From positions 1 to 45,109 of the forward strand of contig CAMOWC010000011.1 in NCBI GenBank assembly GCA_946628065.1: 45,109 nucleotides of DNA, read 5' to 3'. Both the position numbers and the translations under genes were made by a program. This DNA comes from an uncultured Clostridiaceae bacterium (GTDB taxonomy: Bacteria; Bacillota; Clostridia; TANB77; CAG-508). How positions within the stretch are numbered: the first letter of the stretch is position 1; every line of letters begins with the position of its first letter. Shown one piece after another: positions 15,867-25,988 of the stretch. Under the pieces are notes generated by a model. The model searched no databases. It saw nothing but the letters and a program-made list of their open reading frames with translations, and was not told the DNA's origin.

Positions 15867-17534
15867 ATGAAAAAGAAGAAAAACGAAAATCACTATATAA
15901 GAAATATTTTAATTGGTGTAATTGGACTACTTATGGCAATTGCTATATTTACAATTGCTCCAGATTATGCAAGGACAGACATTATTAGTAAAACTAATGT
16001 TATAATTAATAATAATAATATTACATCAAGTTTAAAAAAAGACATATATATTGACTCAAAAGGAGTTATATATATGTCAAAGAATGATTTAGCAAACTTC
16101 TTTGATAGTTTTATTTACTATGACGAAAAATACGACCAAATAATTACAACTTCAGATACTAAGACAGCAGCATTACCTATAGACAAAAAGGAAATCACAA
16201 TAAATGGCGTAAATACAAGAATATTAGGTGCTAGTACAAAAAAAGATGATACATATTATTTACCTTTTTCTGAGATGGGCGAGATTTATAATATAGAAAT
16301 AGAATACATTAAAGAAACAGATAGAGTAGTTGTTACTTCAAAAGATAGGCAATTAGAAAAAGCTGATGCAGCTAAAAACTTAAATGTAAAATGGAAACAA
16401 AAGGGTTTATCACGAAACGTAGATAAGGTGTCAAAAGGTGAAAAAGTAGTTGTTATTTCTGTGAGTGATAATGGATGGGCAAAAATAAGAACACAAAAAG
16501 GTAATATAGGATACGTAAAAGAAAATGATTTAGCAAACAGAATAATTGTTAGAGAAAACTTAGAAAACAATACAAAGATTCAGGGGAAAGTTAGTTTGGT
16601 ATGGGATTATTATTCTGAATATGTCAGCGCTCCAAACAGGAATGGCGAAACAATTGAAGGAATAAATGTAATTTCACCATCATTCTTTTCTTTGGTAAAA
16701 CTAGGAAAAGGCGAGATATATGACAATGCAAAATCAGCAGGAGAAAACTATGTAAAATGGGCAAAATCACAGGGATATAAAGTTTGGGCAATGTTTGCAA
16801 ATGATGGAATGATAGAAACAACACATGAAATTCTTAGTGACTATAAACTAAGAGAAACCACAATACAAAATATTATAAATCTAGCTGCTAAATACCAGGT
16901 AGATGGAATAAACTTAGATTTTGAAAACATGTATGAAGAGGACAAAGACTTATTTACAAGATTTGTAGTTGAATTATATCCAAGACTTCATGAATATGGG
17001 TTAAACCTTTCAGTTGATGTAACTGCACCTGATGGAAGCCCAACTTGGTCATTGTGCTTTGATAGATATAATATTTCAAAGAATTGTGATTACATTATAT
17101 TTATGGCTTATGACCAGAATGGTTTAAGTGATACCAAAGCTGGAACTACAGCAGGATACGATTGGGTGGAAACTAACTTAAATAAGTTTATTAGAGACAT
17201 ATCATCAGATAAAATTATTTTAGGAATTCCTTTTTATACAAGAACTTGGAAGATTGGAGCTAACGAAGATTCAGCATCTACCGTATCTATGAAAAATGTG
17301 TATAATGTATTACCATCAGGAGCTAAAATAGAATGGAAAGAAGCTGAAAGACAAAACTATTCAGAATATACAAAATATGGTTCTACTTATAAAATGTGGA
17401 TAGAAGATGAAAAGTCAATTACTGAAAAATTAAATTTATCATTAGAGAAAAATACTGCTGGAGTAGCTTTTTGGATGAAAGGGTATGAAACAGATGAAAT
17501 ATGGTCAGTTATTAGAGAGAAAATTTTAGAATAA
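15867..17534 (+). CDS. Secreted or anchored GH18 glycosidase with stalk and SH3 domains
   Basis: 555 residues from ATG 15867 behind GTGGAGG (GTG 15855 lies inside that RBS). Order: one N-terminal membrane helix (~residues 15-35), a copper-amine-oxidase-N-like stalk domain (~45-160), a bacterial SH3 domain (KQKGLSRNVDKVSKGEKVVV ... GNIGYVKE, ~170-225) and a GH18 TIM barrel with the DGINLDFEN motif, Glu353 as the acid/base. This architecture resembles spore-cortex or peptidoglycan GH18 enzymes of the YaaH/SleL type. Substrate is inferred as peptidoglycan. The gene contains no CGG in any frame that I found. Confidence 0.9.
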   Translation: MKKKKNENHYIRNILIGVIGLLMAIAIFTIAPDYARTDIISKTNVIINNNNITSSLKKDIYIDSKGVIYMSKNDLANFFDSFIYYDEKYDQIITTSDTKTAALPIDKKEITINGVNTRILGASTKKDDTYYLPFSEMGEIYNIEIEYIKETDRVVVTSKDRQLEKADAAKNLNVKWKQKGLSRNVDKVSKGEKVVVISVSDNGWAKIRTQKGNIGYVKENDLANRIIVRENLENNTKIQGKVSLVWDYYSEYVSAPNRNGETIEGINVISPSFFSLVKLGKGEIYDNAKSAGENYVKWAKSQGYKVWAMFANDGMIETTHEILSDYKLRETTIQNIINLAAKYQVDGINLDFENMYEEDKDLFTRFVVELYPRLHEYGLNLSVDVTAPDGSPTWSLCFDRYNISKNCDYIIFMAYDQNGLSDTKAGTTAGYDWVETNLNKFIRDISSDKIILGIPFYTRTWKIGANEDSASTVSMKNVYNVLPSGAKIEWKEAERQNYSEYTKYGSTYKMWIEDEKSITEKLNLSLEKNTAGVAFWMKGYETDEIWSVIREKILE

Positions 17535-17559
17535 ATTTAATACTACGACAATATAAATA

Positions 17560-17586
17560 AAAAGTAGAGATCTTCTCTACTTTTTA
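17560..17586 (+). terminator. Terminator of the GH18 gene
   Basis: Stem AAAAGTAGAGA / TCTCTACTTTT around TCT, followed by TATTATTTT. Confidence 0.85.
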
Positions 17587-17611
17587 TTATTTTGGAAGTA
17601 GGTGCAGATTT

Positions 17612-18508
17612 ATGAGCATTTTGTATATTAAAGAATCTAATTGTAAAGTAGGAATTATAAAAAAAATGTTTAATATAATAACTACAGAAAACGTTAAAAA
17701 CAATTCAATTATAATGTTACCATTTGAAAAAAATAGGACTATTAGTGAAAAACAGCAAGAAAGAACTGCTATAAAAATTGCGAATATGATGTATGACAAG
17801 CAAAGCCAAAATATAGTACTTGCTTCTAACCTTGAAAATGGTGCATTAAAAAAAATGCTTATAGAAAAGAACTGCAAAGTTTTAGATGGAAGATGGCTAT
17901 TTAAATTTTTAATTCCGAAGATATTATATTACATATCAGAAAAACAAGGAAAAGAACTTGCAAAATGTGAAATAGCACTTATGACCAATAATAATGAAGA
18001 AAACAATTTGCAGATGATTGCAGATATCGCTCCAAAAGTAAAAATGGTTAACATTATTACAGATGACATAGACAGGTTTAAAACTATTGAGAGCTATTTA
18101 ATGGAACACTATGGAATAATAATTAGAGTAACAAATAATAGAAGAAAAGCCTTAATTAAATCAGGGATTATTATTAATATGGATTTTTCAGAGGAGAAAT
18201 TTAACAAATATAATATTCCTATAAATGGTGTAATTGTTAATATAAATAAAAAAATAAATATAAAACTAAAAAGATTTGAAGGTATAAACTGTAACTATTT
18301 TCATACAAGTATTCCAGATAGATATATAAACAAATTTATGCAAGAAGGGTTATTTAATGAATTTGATAATAATCTACTAATGGAAAGTGTAATTTATCAA
18401 AAAAGAACATATAAAGATATTAAAAGAGAATTAGAAGATGTATATATTGAATATTTAATTGGCAACAATGGAAAAATAGAAGAAAGTGAATATATACAAA
18501 AGACATGA
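17612..18508 (+). CDS. Conserved-looking protein of unknown function, possible Rossmann-like fold
   Basis: 298 residues, Lys/Asn/Ile rich, no signal peptide or membrane segment. The middle (CEIALMTNNNEENN ... KVKMVNIITDDIDRFKTIESYL ... GIIIRVTNNRRKALIKSGIIINMDFS) alternates beta strands and helices in a way that recalls a nucleotide-binding Rossmann fold, but the usual GxGxxG loop is not seen. I do not recognise a family. No promoter was identified; the RBS is weak (GGAAGTAGG, 17593-17601). It stands between the GH18 terminator and greA. Confidence 0.7.
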   Translation: MSILYIKESNCKVGIIKKMFNIITTENVKNNSIIMLPFEKNRTISEKQQERTAIKIANMMYDKQSQNIVLASNLENGALKKMLIEKNCKVLDGRWLFKFLIPKILYYISEKQGKELAKCEIALMTNNNEENNLQMIADIAPKVKMVNIITDDIDRFKTIESYLMEHYGIIIRVTNNRRKALIKSGIIINMDFSEEKFNKYNIPINGVIVNINKKINIKLKRFEGINCNYFHTSIPDRYINKFMQEGLFNEFDNNLLMESVIYQKRTYKDIKRELEDVYIEYLIGNNGKIEESEYIQKT

Positions 18509-18547
18509 TCTTTTGATTGTAGATTGTAAAAAAATTATACTAATTAC

Positions 18548-18576
18548 TTGACAAATTAAAAATATTAAGCTAATAT
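18548..18576 (+). promoter_or_regulatory. Promoter of greA
   Basis: -35 TTGACA (18548-18553), 17-base spacer, -10 TAATAT (18571-18576). Confidence 0.85.
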
Positions 18577-18623
18577 TATTAACCAGTGACTATGAAAACA
18601 AAAAAAACTAGGAGGAATGACCT

Positions 18624-19100
18624 ATGGAAGAAAAAGAAATATTATTAACACAAGAAGGATACGATAATTTGGAACATGAACTTGAAGTATTAAGGACAGA
18701 AAGAAGGACGGAGATAGCAGAACGTATAAAAGTTGCTCTTGGATTTGGAGATTTATCTGAGAATTCTGAATATGATGAAGCTAAAAACGCACAAGCAGAG
18801 AATGAAACTAAAATTGCAGAACTCGAAAATAAATTAAGACATGCAAAAATCATTGATGAATCAGAAATAGATACCAAGACAGTTCAAGTAGGAAATACAG
18901 TAAAAATATTAGACTTAGAGTTTAATGACGAGTTAGAATACACAATTGTTGGATCAACAGAAGTTGATTTATCACAAAATAAAATTTCTAATGAATCACC
19001 AATAGGAGCAGCTTTACTTGGAGCTAAAAAGAACCAAGAAGTTGAGGTAGAAGCACCTGCAGGAATTGTAAAATATAAAATTCTTTCAATTACAAAATAA
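18624..19100 (+). CDS. greA: Transcription elongation factor GreA
   Basis: 158 residues, normal length. N-terminal coiled coil (LTQEGYDNLEHELEVLRTER ... GDLSENSEYDEAKNAQ) with the acidic tip, followed by the C-terminal FKBP-like domain (VQVGNTVKILD ... SPIGAALLGAKKNQEVEV). It rescues backtracked RNA polymerase. RBS AGGAGG before ATG 18624. Confidence 0.97.
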   Translation: MEEKEILLTQEGYDNLEHELEVLRTERRTEIAERIKVALGFGDLSENSEYDEAKNAQAENETKIAELENKLRHAKIIDESEIDTKTVQVGNTVKILDLEFNDELEYTIVGSTEVDLSQNKISNESPIGAALLGAKKNQEVEVEAPAGIVKYKILSITK

Positions 19101-19103
19101 TGC

Positions 19104-19132
19104 TTGCATATTAAAAGAACATGTGTTAAAAT
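19104..19132 (+). promoter_or_regulatory. Promoter of pyrG
   Basis: -35 TTGCAT (19104-19109), 17-base spacer, -10 TAAAAT (19127-19132). Confidence 0.75.
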
Positions 19133-19141
19133 TTAATTTAT

Positions 19142-19197
19142 GATAGATTGAAAAAAAACCCCATTTTGGAGTTAGATTTTTAATCTATCTTTTTTTG
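19142..19197 (+). promoter_or_regulatory. pyrG leader terminator (putative CTP-sensing attenuator)
   Basis: Stem GATAGATT (19142-19149) / AATCTATC (19182-19189), then TTTTTTTG, placed between the pyrG promoter and its RBS. The loop carries ACCCCA. In Bacillus subtilis pyrG a C/U-rich leader strand pairs with reiterated 5' G residues when CTP is low; here no GGG is seen at the expected start site, so the mechanism may differ. It could also end greA transcripts. Confidence 0.6.
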
Positions 19198-19202
19198 TTT
19201 AA

Positions 19203-20816
<1,614 letters not shown>

Positions 20817-20821
20817 TGCGC

Positions 20822-20850
20822 TTGACAACAAAATAGTGGAAGTATATAAT
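20822..20850 (+). promoter_or_regulatory. Promoter of the pseudopilin leader
   Basis: -35 TTGACA (20822-20827), 17-base spacer, -10 TATAAT (20845-20850): a full consensus promoter. Confidence 0.88.
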
Positions 20851-20874
20851 TAAACAAAAACAAAGGAGTAAAAT

Positions 20875-20886
20875 ATGAAAATCTAA
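20875..20886 (+). CDS. Three-codon leader ORF (Met-Lys-Ile-stop)
   Basis: AAAGGAG (20862-20868), 6-base spacing, then ATG AAA ATC TAA. The ORF lies inside the 5' arm of the terminator hairpin at 20878-20941, so a ribosome sitting on it would prevent the hairpin. It looks like a minimal translational attenuator. A chance occurrence is possible. Confidence 0.45.
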   Translation: MKI

Positions 20887-20941
20887 CTATTAATGCATAA
20901 AACAAAATATAAACTTACGTAAAAAGATAGTTAGATTTTTT
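20878..20941 (+). promoter_or_regulatory. Leader terminator / attenuator hairpin
   Basis: Perfect 13-bp arms AAAATCTAACTAT (20878-20890) and ATAGTTAGATTTT (20927-20939) with a 36-base loop, ending in a short T-run (TTAGATTTTTTG). The 5' arm overlaps the AAA-ATC-TAA part of the mini-ORF. Confidence 0.65.
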
Positions 20942-20979
20942 GATGCAAAGACAACAAAAGAGGAAAGGGTGTATAGGTT

Positions 20980-21216
20980 ATGGAAAAAATAAATACATCT
21001 AAAGGAATAACGCTAATAATATTGGTAATTACAATAATAATAATGATAATTTTAGCAGGTGCAACAATTTCAATGTTTATTGATAAAAACGGTATGTACG
21101 AAACAGCTGAAGATACAATGAAAGATTGGGATGCAAGAGGTAAAAGAGAAGAAGAGGTATTGGAAGCTTACTTGGATTCTGCAATAGAAGCAACAAACAA
21201 AACGAACTCGAACTAA
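20980..21216 (+). CDS. Pseudopilin-like small membrane protein
   Basis: 78 residues. Short basic leader (MEKINTSKG) followed by ITLIILVITIIIMIILAGAT, the pattern of a type IV prepilin N-terminus (cleavage after Gly), but the usual Glu at position 5 of the mature protein is Ile. The C-terminal part is short, charged and helical (TMKDWDARGKREEEVLEAYL). No other pilus genes are in the window. It sits behind its own promoter, mini-ORF and attenuator. RBS GGAAAGGG. Confidence 0.7.
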   Translation: MEKINTSKGITLIILVITIIIMIILAGATISMFIDKNGMYETAEDTMKDWDARGKREEEVLEAYLDSAIEATNKTNSN

Positions 21217-21247
21217 AAGGCTAAATACTGTTTTATTAGGAGACGAT

Positions 21248-21288
21248 AAAAAACTACACGAAATAAAAAAATCGTGTAGTTTTTTTTT
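21248..21288 (+). terminator. Terminator
   Basis: Stem AAACTACACGA / TCGTGTAGTTT with a 10-base loop and a T-run. Confidence 0.92.
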
Positions 21289-21357
21289 ATGTTATAATTT
21301 GCAAAATAATATATTATGTGATATATATTAATATGTATTAAAAGGAGGGAAAACATT

Positions 21358-22390
21358 TTGAAAAGTAAAATTAAAGACTTTTCTATTGAAGAACTTAAAG
21401 AAGAAATGAAACGTCTTGGCCAGAAACCCTTTAGAGCAACACAAATATGGGAATGGTTGTATGTGGAAAATGTTTCTTCCTTTGAAGACATGACAAATTT
21501 ATCATTAGAATTTAGACAAAAATTAGAAGACGAATATGAAATTGGAACATATGAAATAATAAAAAAGCAAGAATCGCAAGATGGGACCAAAAAATTTTTA
21601 TTTGATATATTAGATGGCAATGCGATTGAGACAGTATTAATGGATTATAAGTTCGGCAAAAGTATATGCGTATCTACTCAGGTAGGATGCAAAATGGGAT
21701 GTAAGTTTTGCGCATCTACGGGAATTGAATTTGTAAGGAGCCTTAGTGCAGGAGAAATCGTAGAACAGATTTTAGCAGTACAAAGAGAAGAAAAAATAAA
21801 AGTAAGTAATGTTGTTTTTATGGGAATCCGGCGAGCCTCTTGATAATTATGATAATGTTGTTAAATCAATAAAAATTTTGAATGACCCTAAAGGTTTAAA
21901 TATAGGAGCAAGACACATAAGCATTTCAACAAGTGGTCTTGTACCAAAAATAAAGCAACTAGCAGATGAAAAACTTCAGTGTACTTTATCAATATCATTG
22001 CATGCTACAACAAACGAAAAAAGAAGTGAAATGATGCCAGTAAATAAAGTGTACCCTATAGAAGAATTAATTGATGCATGTAAGTATTACATAGAAAAAA
22101 CAGGAAGAAGAATATCTTTTGAATATGCTCTAGCAAAAGACAACAACGATAATTTAGAAGATGCAAAGAGGCTAGTAAAACTGCTAAAAGGAATGATTGC
22201 ACATGTGAATTTGATACCTATTAATAAAATTGAAAATGGAAGATTTGACAAAAGTACTAATGAAAACATTTTAAAATTCAGAGACTATCTAAACGAAAAC
22301 GGAATAGTGGCAACTGTAAGAAGAGAGCTAGGATCAGATATTGACGCAGCGTGTGGACAACTAAGAAGAAAAAACATAGGCTCAAAATAG
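21358..22390 (+). CDS. rlmN: RlmN, 23S rRNA A2503/tRNA A37 methyltransferase, one CGGN shift site
   Basis: Radical-SAM enzyme, 343 residues when C21829 is skipped, matching family length. Seen: PFRATQIWEWLY in the N-domain, the radical-SAM triad CKMGCKFC, then FMGI-GEPLDNYDNVV across the shift, and the C-terminal Cys in AACGQLRR. The glycine made by the shift is the invariant one of the MGxGEP (SAM-contacting) motif, so the unshifted product would be dead and ends just after it. The start is TTG 21358 behind GGAGGG. The enzyme affects decoding fidelity. It is followed by the PP2C and kinase genes as in Bacillus. Confidence 0.94.
21829..21832 (+). other. CGGN +1 shift site 7 (rlmN GEP motif)
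   Basis: GGA ATC CGG CGA GCC TCT TGA in the incoming frame; skipping one C gives GGA ATC GGC GAG CCT CTT GAT (Gly-Ile-Gly-Glu-Pro-Leu-Asp). Fourth base is C. Confidence 0.93.
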
Positions 22391-22398
22391 GAGGAAAA

Positions 22399-23127
22399 AT
22401 GAAGGCATTTTCGAAAACAGACATTGGAAAAATGCGAAATATGAACCAAGATTGCATTTATGTCTCACCAGATGACGAAAGTATTAAACTATATATTTTA
22501 GCAGATGGCATGGGTGGATATAATGGTGGGGAAGTTGCAAGCAGGCTTGCGGTGGACTCAATAAAGAATTATATTAAAAACTATTTTTCCAGCATACAAT
22601 TAGATCAAGAAAGCATCTTAAAGTTTTTAAAAGAAGCAATGGAATATGCAAACGATGTTGTTTATCAGAGGTCCAGAGAAGATAAAGAATTAGAAGAAAT
22701 GGGGACAACATTGGAAGTATGCCTTATCTATGGAAATAAAGCATTTATTGGTCATATAGGTGATAGTAGAATATATAGAATCCGTAAAAATTTTATTAGA
22801 AAATTAACTACAGACCATAGTTATGTAGAAAAACTTGTGAAAGATGGAACAATTACAAAGGAACAAGCATATACGCATCCGAAAAAGAATATGCTAACGC
22901 AGGCATTGGGGTGTGAACCGCAAATTGCTCCTCAAATTATGGTAAAAGGCTTCTTAAAAGATGATATTTTACTTATTTGTTCAGATGGACTTACAAACAT
23001 GGTTTCAGAAAATGAAATATTTGGAATAATAAGGACAAATGTTGAAGAGGCTAGCGAGGCATTAATATCACGAGCAAACTATAATGGCGGATATGACAAC
23101 GTTAGTGTAATTATAATAATAAACTAA
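22399..23127 (+). CDS. prpC: PP2C-type Ser/Thr protein phosphatase
   Basis: 242 residues from ATG 22399 behind AGGAGG (the frame is open to 22351, within rlmN). Seen: NMNQDCIYV, LADGMGGYNGGEVAS (metal Asp), GDSRIYRI, DHSYVEKL, CSDGLTNMV and GGYDNVSVI, all hallmarks of bacterial PPM phosphatases. It is the partner that dephosphorylates targets of the downstream PASTA kinase. Intact, no in-frame CGG. Confidence 0.96.
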   Translation: MKAFSKTDIGKMRNMNQDCIYVSPDDESIKLYILADGMGGYNGGEVASRLAVDSIKNYIKNYFSSIQLDQESILKFLKEAMEYANDVVYQRSREDKELEEMGTTLEVCLIYGNKAFIGHIGDSRIYRIRKNFIRKLTTDHSYVEKLVKDGTITKEQAYTHPKKNMLTQALGCEPQIAPQIMVKGFLKDDILLICSDGLTNMVSENEIFGIIRTNVEEASEALISRANYNGGYDNVSVIIIIN

Positions 23128-23141
23128 AGGAGAAGATAATA

Positions 23142-25227
23142 ATGAATTTTGAAGGAAGATTACTAGGCAACAGATATGAATTAATAGAAAAAATAGGTGT
23201 AGGGCGGTATGGCTACGGTATATAAAGCTAATGACCATATACTAAATAGATATGTAGCCGTAAAAATTTTACGAGATGAATTTACAACTGATAATGAATT
23301 TATTAGAAGATTTAATACCGAAGCACAGGCAGCAGCTAGACTAACTCATCCTAATATTGTATCAATATATGATGTAGGAAATGAGTCAAATGTATATTTC
23401 ATTGTTATGGAATTAATCCAAGGAAAAACATTAAAAGAAATAATAGATGAAGAAGGAACAATTTCTTGGAAATGGGCAGTAAACATCGCAATACAAATTG
23501 CTTCTGCATTAGAAATGGCTCATAGAAATAATATTATCCATAGAGACATAAAACCACACAATATAATTATTACTGAAGAAGGAGTTGCTAAAGTAACTGA
23601 TTTTGGAATAGCAAAAGCAGTATCGAATTCAACTATTACAGCGTTTGGAACGACGATAGGATCTGTTCATTACTTTTCTCCTGAACACGCAAGAGGTGGA
23701 TTTACAGATGCTAAGTCAGATATATATTCATTAGGGGTTGTAATGTATGAAATGTTAACAGGAAGGGTACCATTTGACGCAGATACACCTGTGTCTGTTG
23801 CATTGAAACATATGCAGGAGATTCCTGTTGAGCCAATAAAAATAAACCCGTTAATTCCTGAAAGCTTAAACAGAATAATTGTTAAAGCAATGCAAAAAGA
23901 TCCGATGGAAAGATATCAAACTGCAACAGACATGTTAAGAGATTTAAGGCAGGTTACGAAAAATCCTAATGGCGAATTTGTAGTATTAGAAAAACAAAAA
24001 GAAGAATTTCCAACACAAAGGATAGAAACTCTTGGAAACAGAACAAAAACAGAGCAATCAGAAAAACAGGTAGATTCAAATAAACAAAAAAAGCCTAATA
24101 AGATAGTTGCATTCTTTAAAAAACATAAAGTTTTAAGAGCTCTATTAATACTCCTAATTTGCTTATTAGTTTTTGCTGCAGCAATGGGAATAACAATTGC
24201 TGTTATTAATTCAAAAAAACCTAAACAAGTACAAATTCCTAATGTGGTTGGAAAGACAATTGAGGAAGCAAAAAAGATAACAGAAGAATCTAGCTTAAAA
24301 TATGAGATAGCAGAAGAAACATTTAATACTGAAGTCGCAGCAGGGCTTGTTATTTCTCAGGAACCTAAGTATGCAGATAATTATAAGGTTTTAGAAAATA
24401 GCACAATAAAAGTTTCAGTAAGCAAAGGAACAGAGATGACTACAGTACCAAAACTAGTTGGACTTACAAAAGAAGATGCAGAAAATGAACTTAACAAACA
24501 GGGCTTAAGAATAGAAATAAGAGAAGAGACAAGTGACAAAATTCAAGAAAACTATGTAATAAGCCAAGACATAGAGGAAAAAACAGAAATAGCTAAAGGT
24601 AGTACAATAGCAGTAGTTGTTTCAATAGGTCGCGGAATAGAAGAAGTAGACGTACCATATGTAATTGGAAAAACTGAAGCAGACGCAAGAACAGAAATTG
24701 AAAATGCAAAATTAAAGGTTGCCGTAAAATATGAGGAAAACATGTCAAAAACAAACAACTCTGTACTAAAACAAGATAAAGAAGGTGGTAGCAAAGCTGA
24801 TGAAGGCTCTACTGTTACTATTACTGTAAACAAGTTGCCAGAAATAAAGAAAGGTACAGTTAATGTAAACGTTAAAGAACTTACAGGATATAAAGAGCCA
24901 GAAAAGAAGCCAGTAACGACTAAAAAGCCAGCAACAAACAATAATACAGTATCAAATAGTACAGCAAATCAAACAACAAATGCTACAACGAATACTACAA
25001 CAGAAGAAACAGTTGAAGAAGCTCCAAAACCTAAAAAAATAAAACTTACTGTAACTGTTGATGGAAATGCGTACCATGACGAAGAACATAGTGAAGACAC
25101 AGGAGTAATTAGTGTTCCTATAGAGGGAATAGGAAATGTAAGAGTTCAAGTCAAAATTGATGGTGTAGTTAAAAGTGATAAATACTTAGACTTAAATAAA
25201 GACAATCCTGTATTAAATGTGCCATAA
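23142..25227 (+). CDS. pknB: PASTA-domain Ser/Thr protein kinase, one CGGN shift site in the ATP-binding loop
   Basis: 694 residues when C23205 is skipped. ATG 23142 behind AAAGGAG begins MNFEGRLLGNRYELIEKIGV, and the shift gives GVGGMATVYKAND, the glycine-rich ATP loop. Then VAVKIL (catalytic Lys), HRDIKPHN, DFG, a juxtamembrane basic region, one membrane helix (residues ~325-350), three PASTA repeats (VQIPNVVGKT, TTVPKLVGLT, VDVPYVIGKT), an Asn/Thr-rich linker and an extra C-terminal beta domain of about 70 residues. It senses muropeptides and regulates wall growth and spore germination. Without the shift the product ends after about 27 residues. rsgA, normally next in Bacillus, is absent before rpe. 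Confidence 0.95.
23205..23208 (+). other. CGGN +1 shift site 8 (kinase P-loop)
   Basis: GTA GGG CGG TAT GGC TAC GGT ATA TAA in the incoming frame; skipping one base gives GTA GGG GGT ATG GCT ACG GTA TAT (Val-Gly-Gly-Met-Ala-Thr-Val-Tyr). Fourth base is T. A G insertion (GGC to GGGC) would give the same protein. Confidence 0.92.
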
Positions 25228-25242
25228 CAAGAAAGAACGAAA

Positions 25243-25272
25243 GGCAGCATTTTATATGCTGCCTATATTTTT
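25243..25272 (+). terminator. Hairpin between pknB and rpe
   Basis: Stem GGCAGCAT / ATGCTGCC, loop of five, followed by TATATTTTT. Confidence 0.8.
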
Positions 25273-25296
25273 AATAAAAGTGTGAGGAAATGAATA

Positions 25297-25953
25297 ATGG
25301 AAATTTCTACATCAATTTTATCTGTAAATAAAGAAGATGCAATTCGAATGTTTTATAATATTGAAACAGCAAAAACGGATTACTTCCACATCGATGTAAT
25401 GGATGGCAAATTTGTGGAAAAGGATACAACTGAATTCATGTTAGAATCAGCTGAAACACTAAAACAGATTTCGAACATTCCACTTGATGTTCATCTTATG
25501 GTTGAAGATGTTGAAAACTTTATAGATGTATATATACCACTAAAACCATGTTTTATAACTTTTCATTTTGAAAGTGTTACAGATAAAAAGAAAATAAACG
25601 ATATACTAAAACAGATTAAGGACGAAGGAATTAAAGCAGGTATATCAATTAAACCAGAAACAAGCATAAATGAAATAGAATATTTGCTTCCATATGTTAA
25701 TTTGGTTTTAATTATGACTGTAGAACCTGGACTTGGAGGACAAAAAATAATTCCTAAAACGATTAATAAAATTAAAGAATTAGATGAATATAGAAAAAAG
25801 AAGAATCTCGATTTTTATATTGAGGCAGATGGCGGAATAAACTTAGAAACTGTTAAAGAAATTAGAGATTCGGGAACAGACATAGCTGTAGCAGGAACTG
25901 CAATTATTAAATCAGATTCAATGAAAGATACAATAAAAGCATTAAAAAAATGA
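25297..25953 (+). CDS. rpe: Ribulose-phosphate 3-epimerase
   Basis: 218 residues, TIM barrel, pentose-phosphate pathway. Seen: STSILSVNKEDA, HIDVMDGKFVE (metal His/Asp), LDVHLMVEDV, TVEPGLGGQKI, EADGGINLETV and AVAGTAII. RBS GAGGAAATG region, ATG 25297. It is in the rlmN-prpC-pknB-(rsgA)-rpe neighbourhood. Intact. Confidence 0.95.
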   Translation: MEISTSILSVNKEDAIRMFYNIETAKTDYFHIDVMDGKFVEKDTTEFMLESAETLKQISNIPLDVHLMVEDVENFIDVYIPLKPCFITFHFESVTDKKKINDILKQIKDEGIKAGISIKPETSINEIEYLLPYVNLVLIMTVEPGLGGQKIIPKTINKIKELDEYRKKKNLDFYIEADGGINLETVKEIRDSGTDIAVAGTAIIKSDSMKDTIKALKK

Positions 25954-25974
25954 GTCATATGACTCATTTTTTTT
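25948..25974. terminator. Bidirectional terminator between rpe and the bactofilin-like gene
   Basis: AAATGAGTCATATGACTCATTT palindrome overlapping the rpe stop, flanked by T-runs on both strands. Confidence 0.9.
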
Positions 25975-25988
25975 ATGCTTTTATTGTA

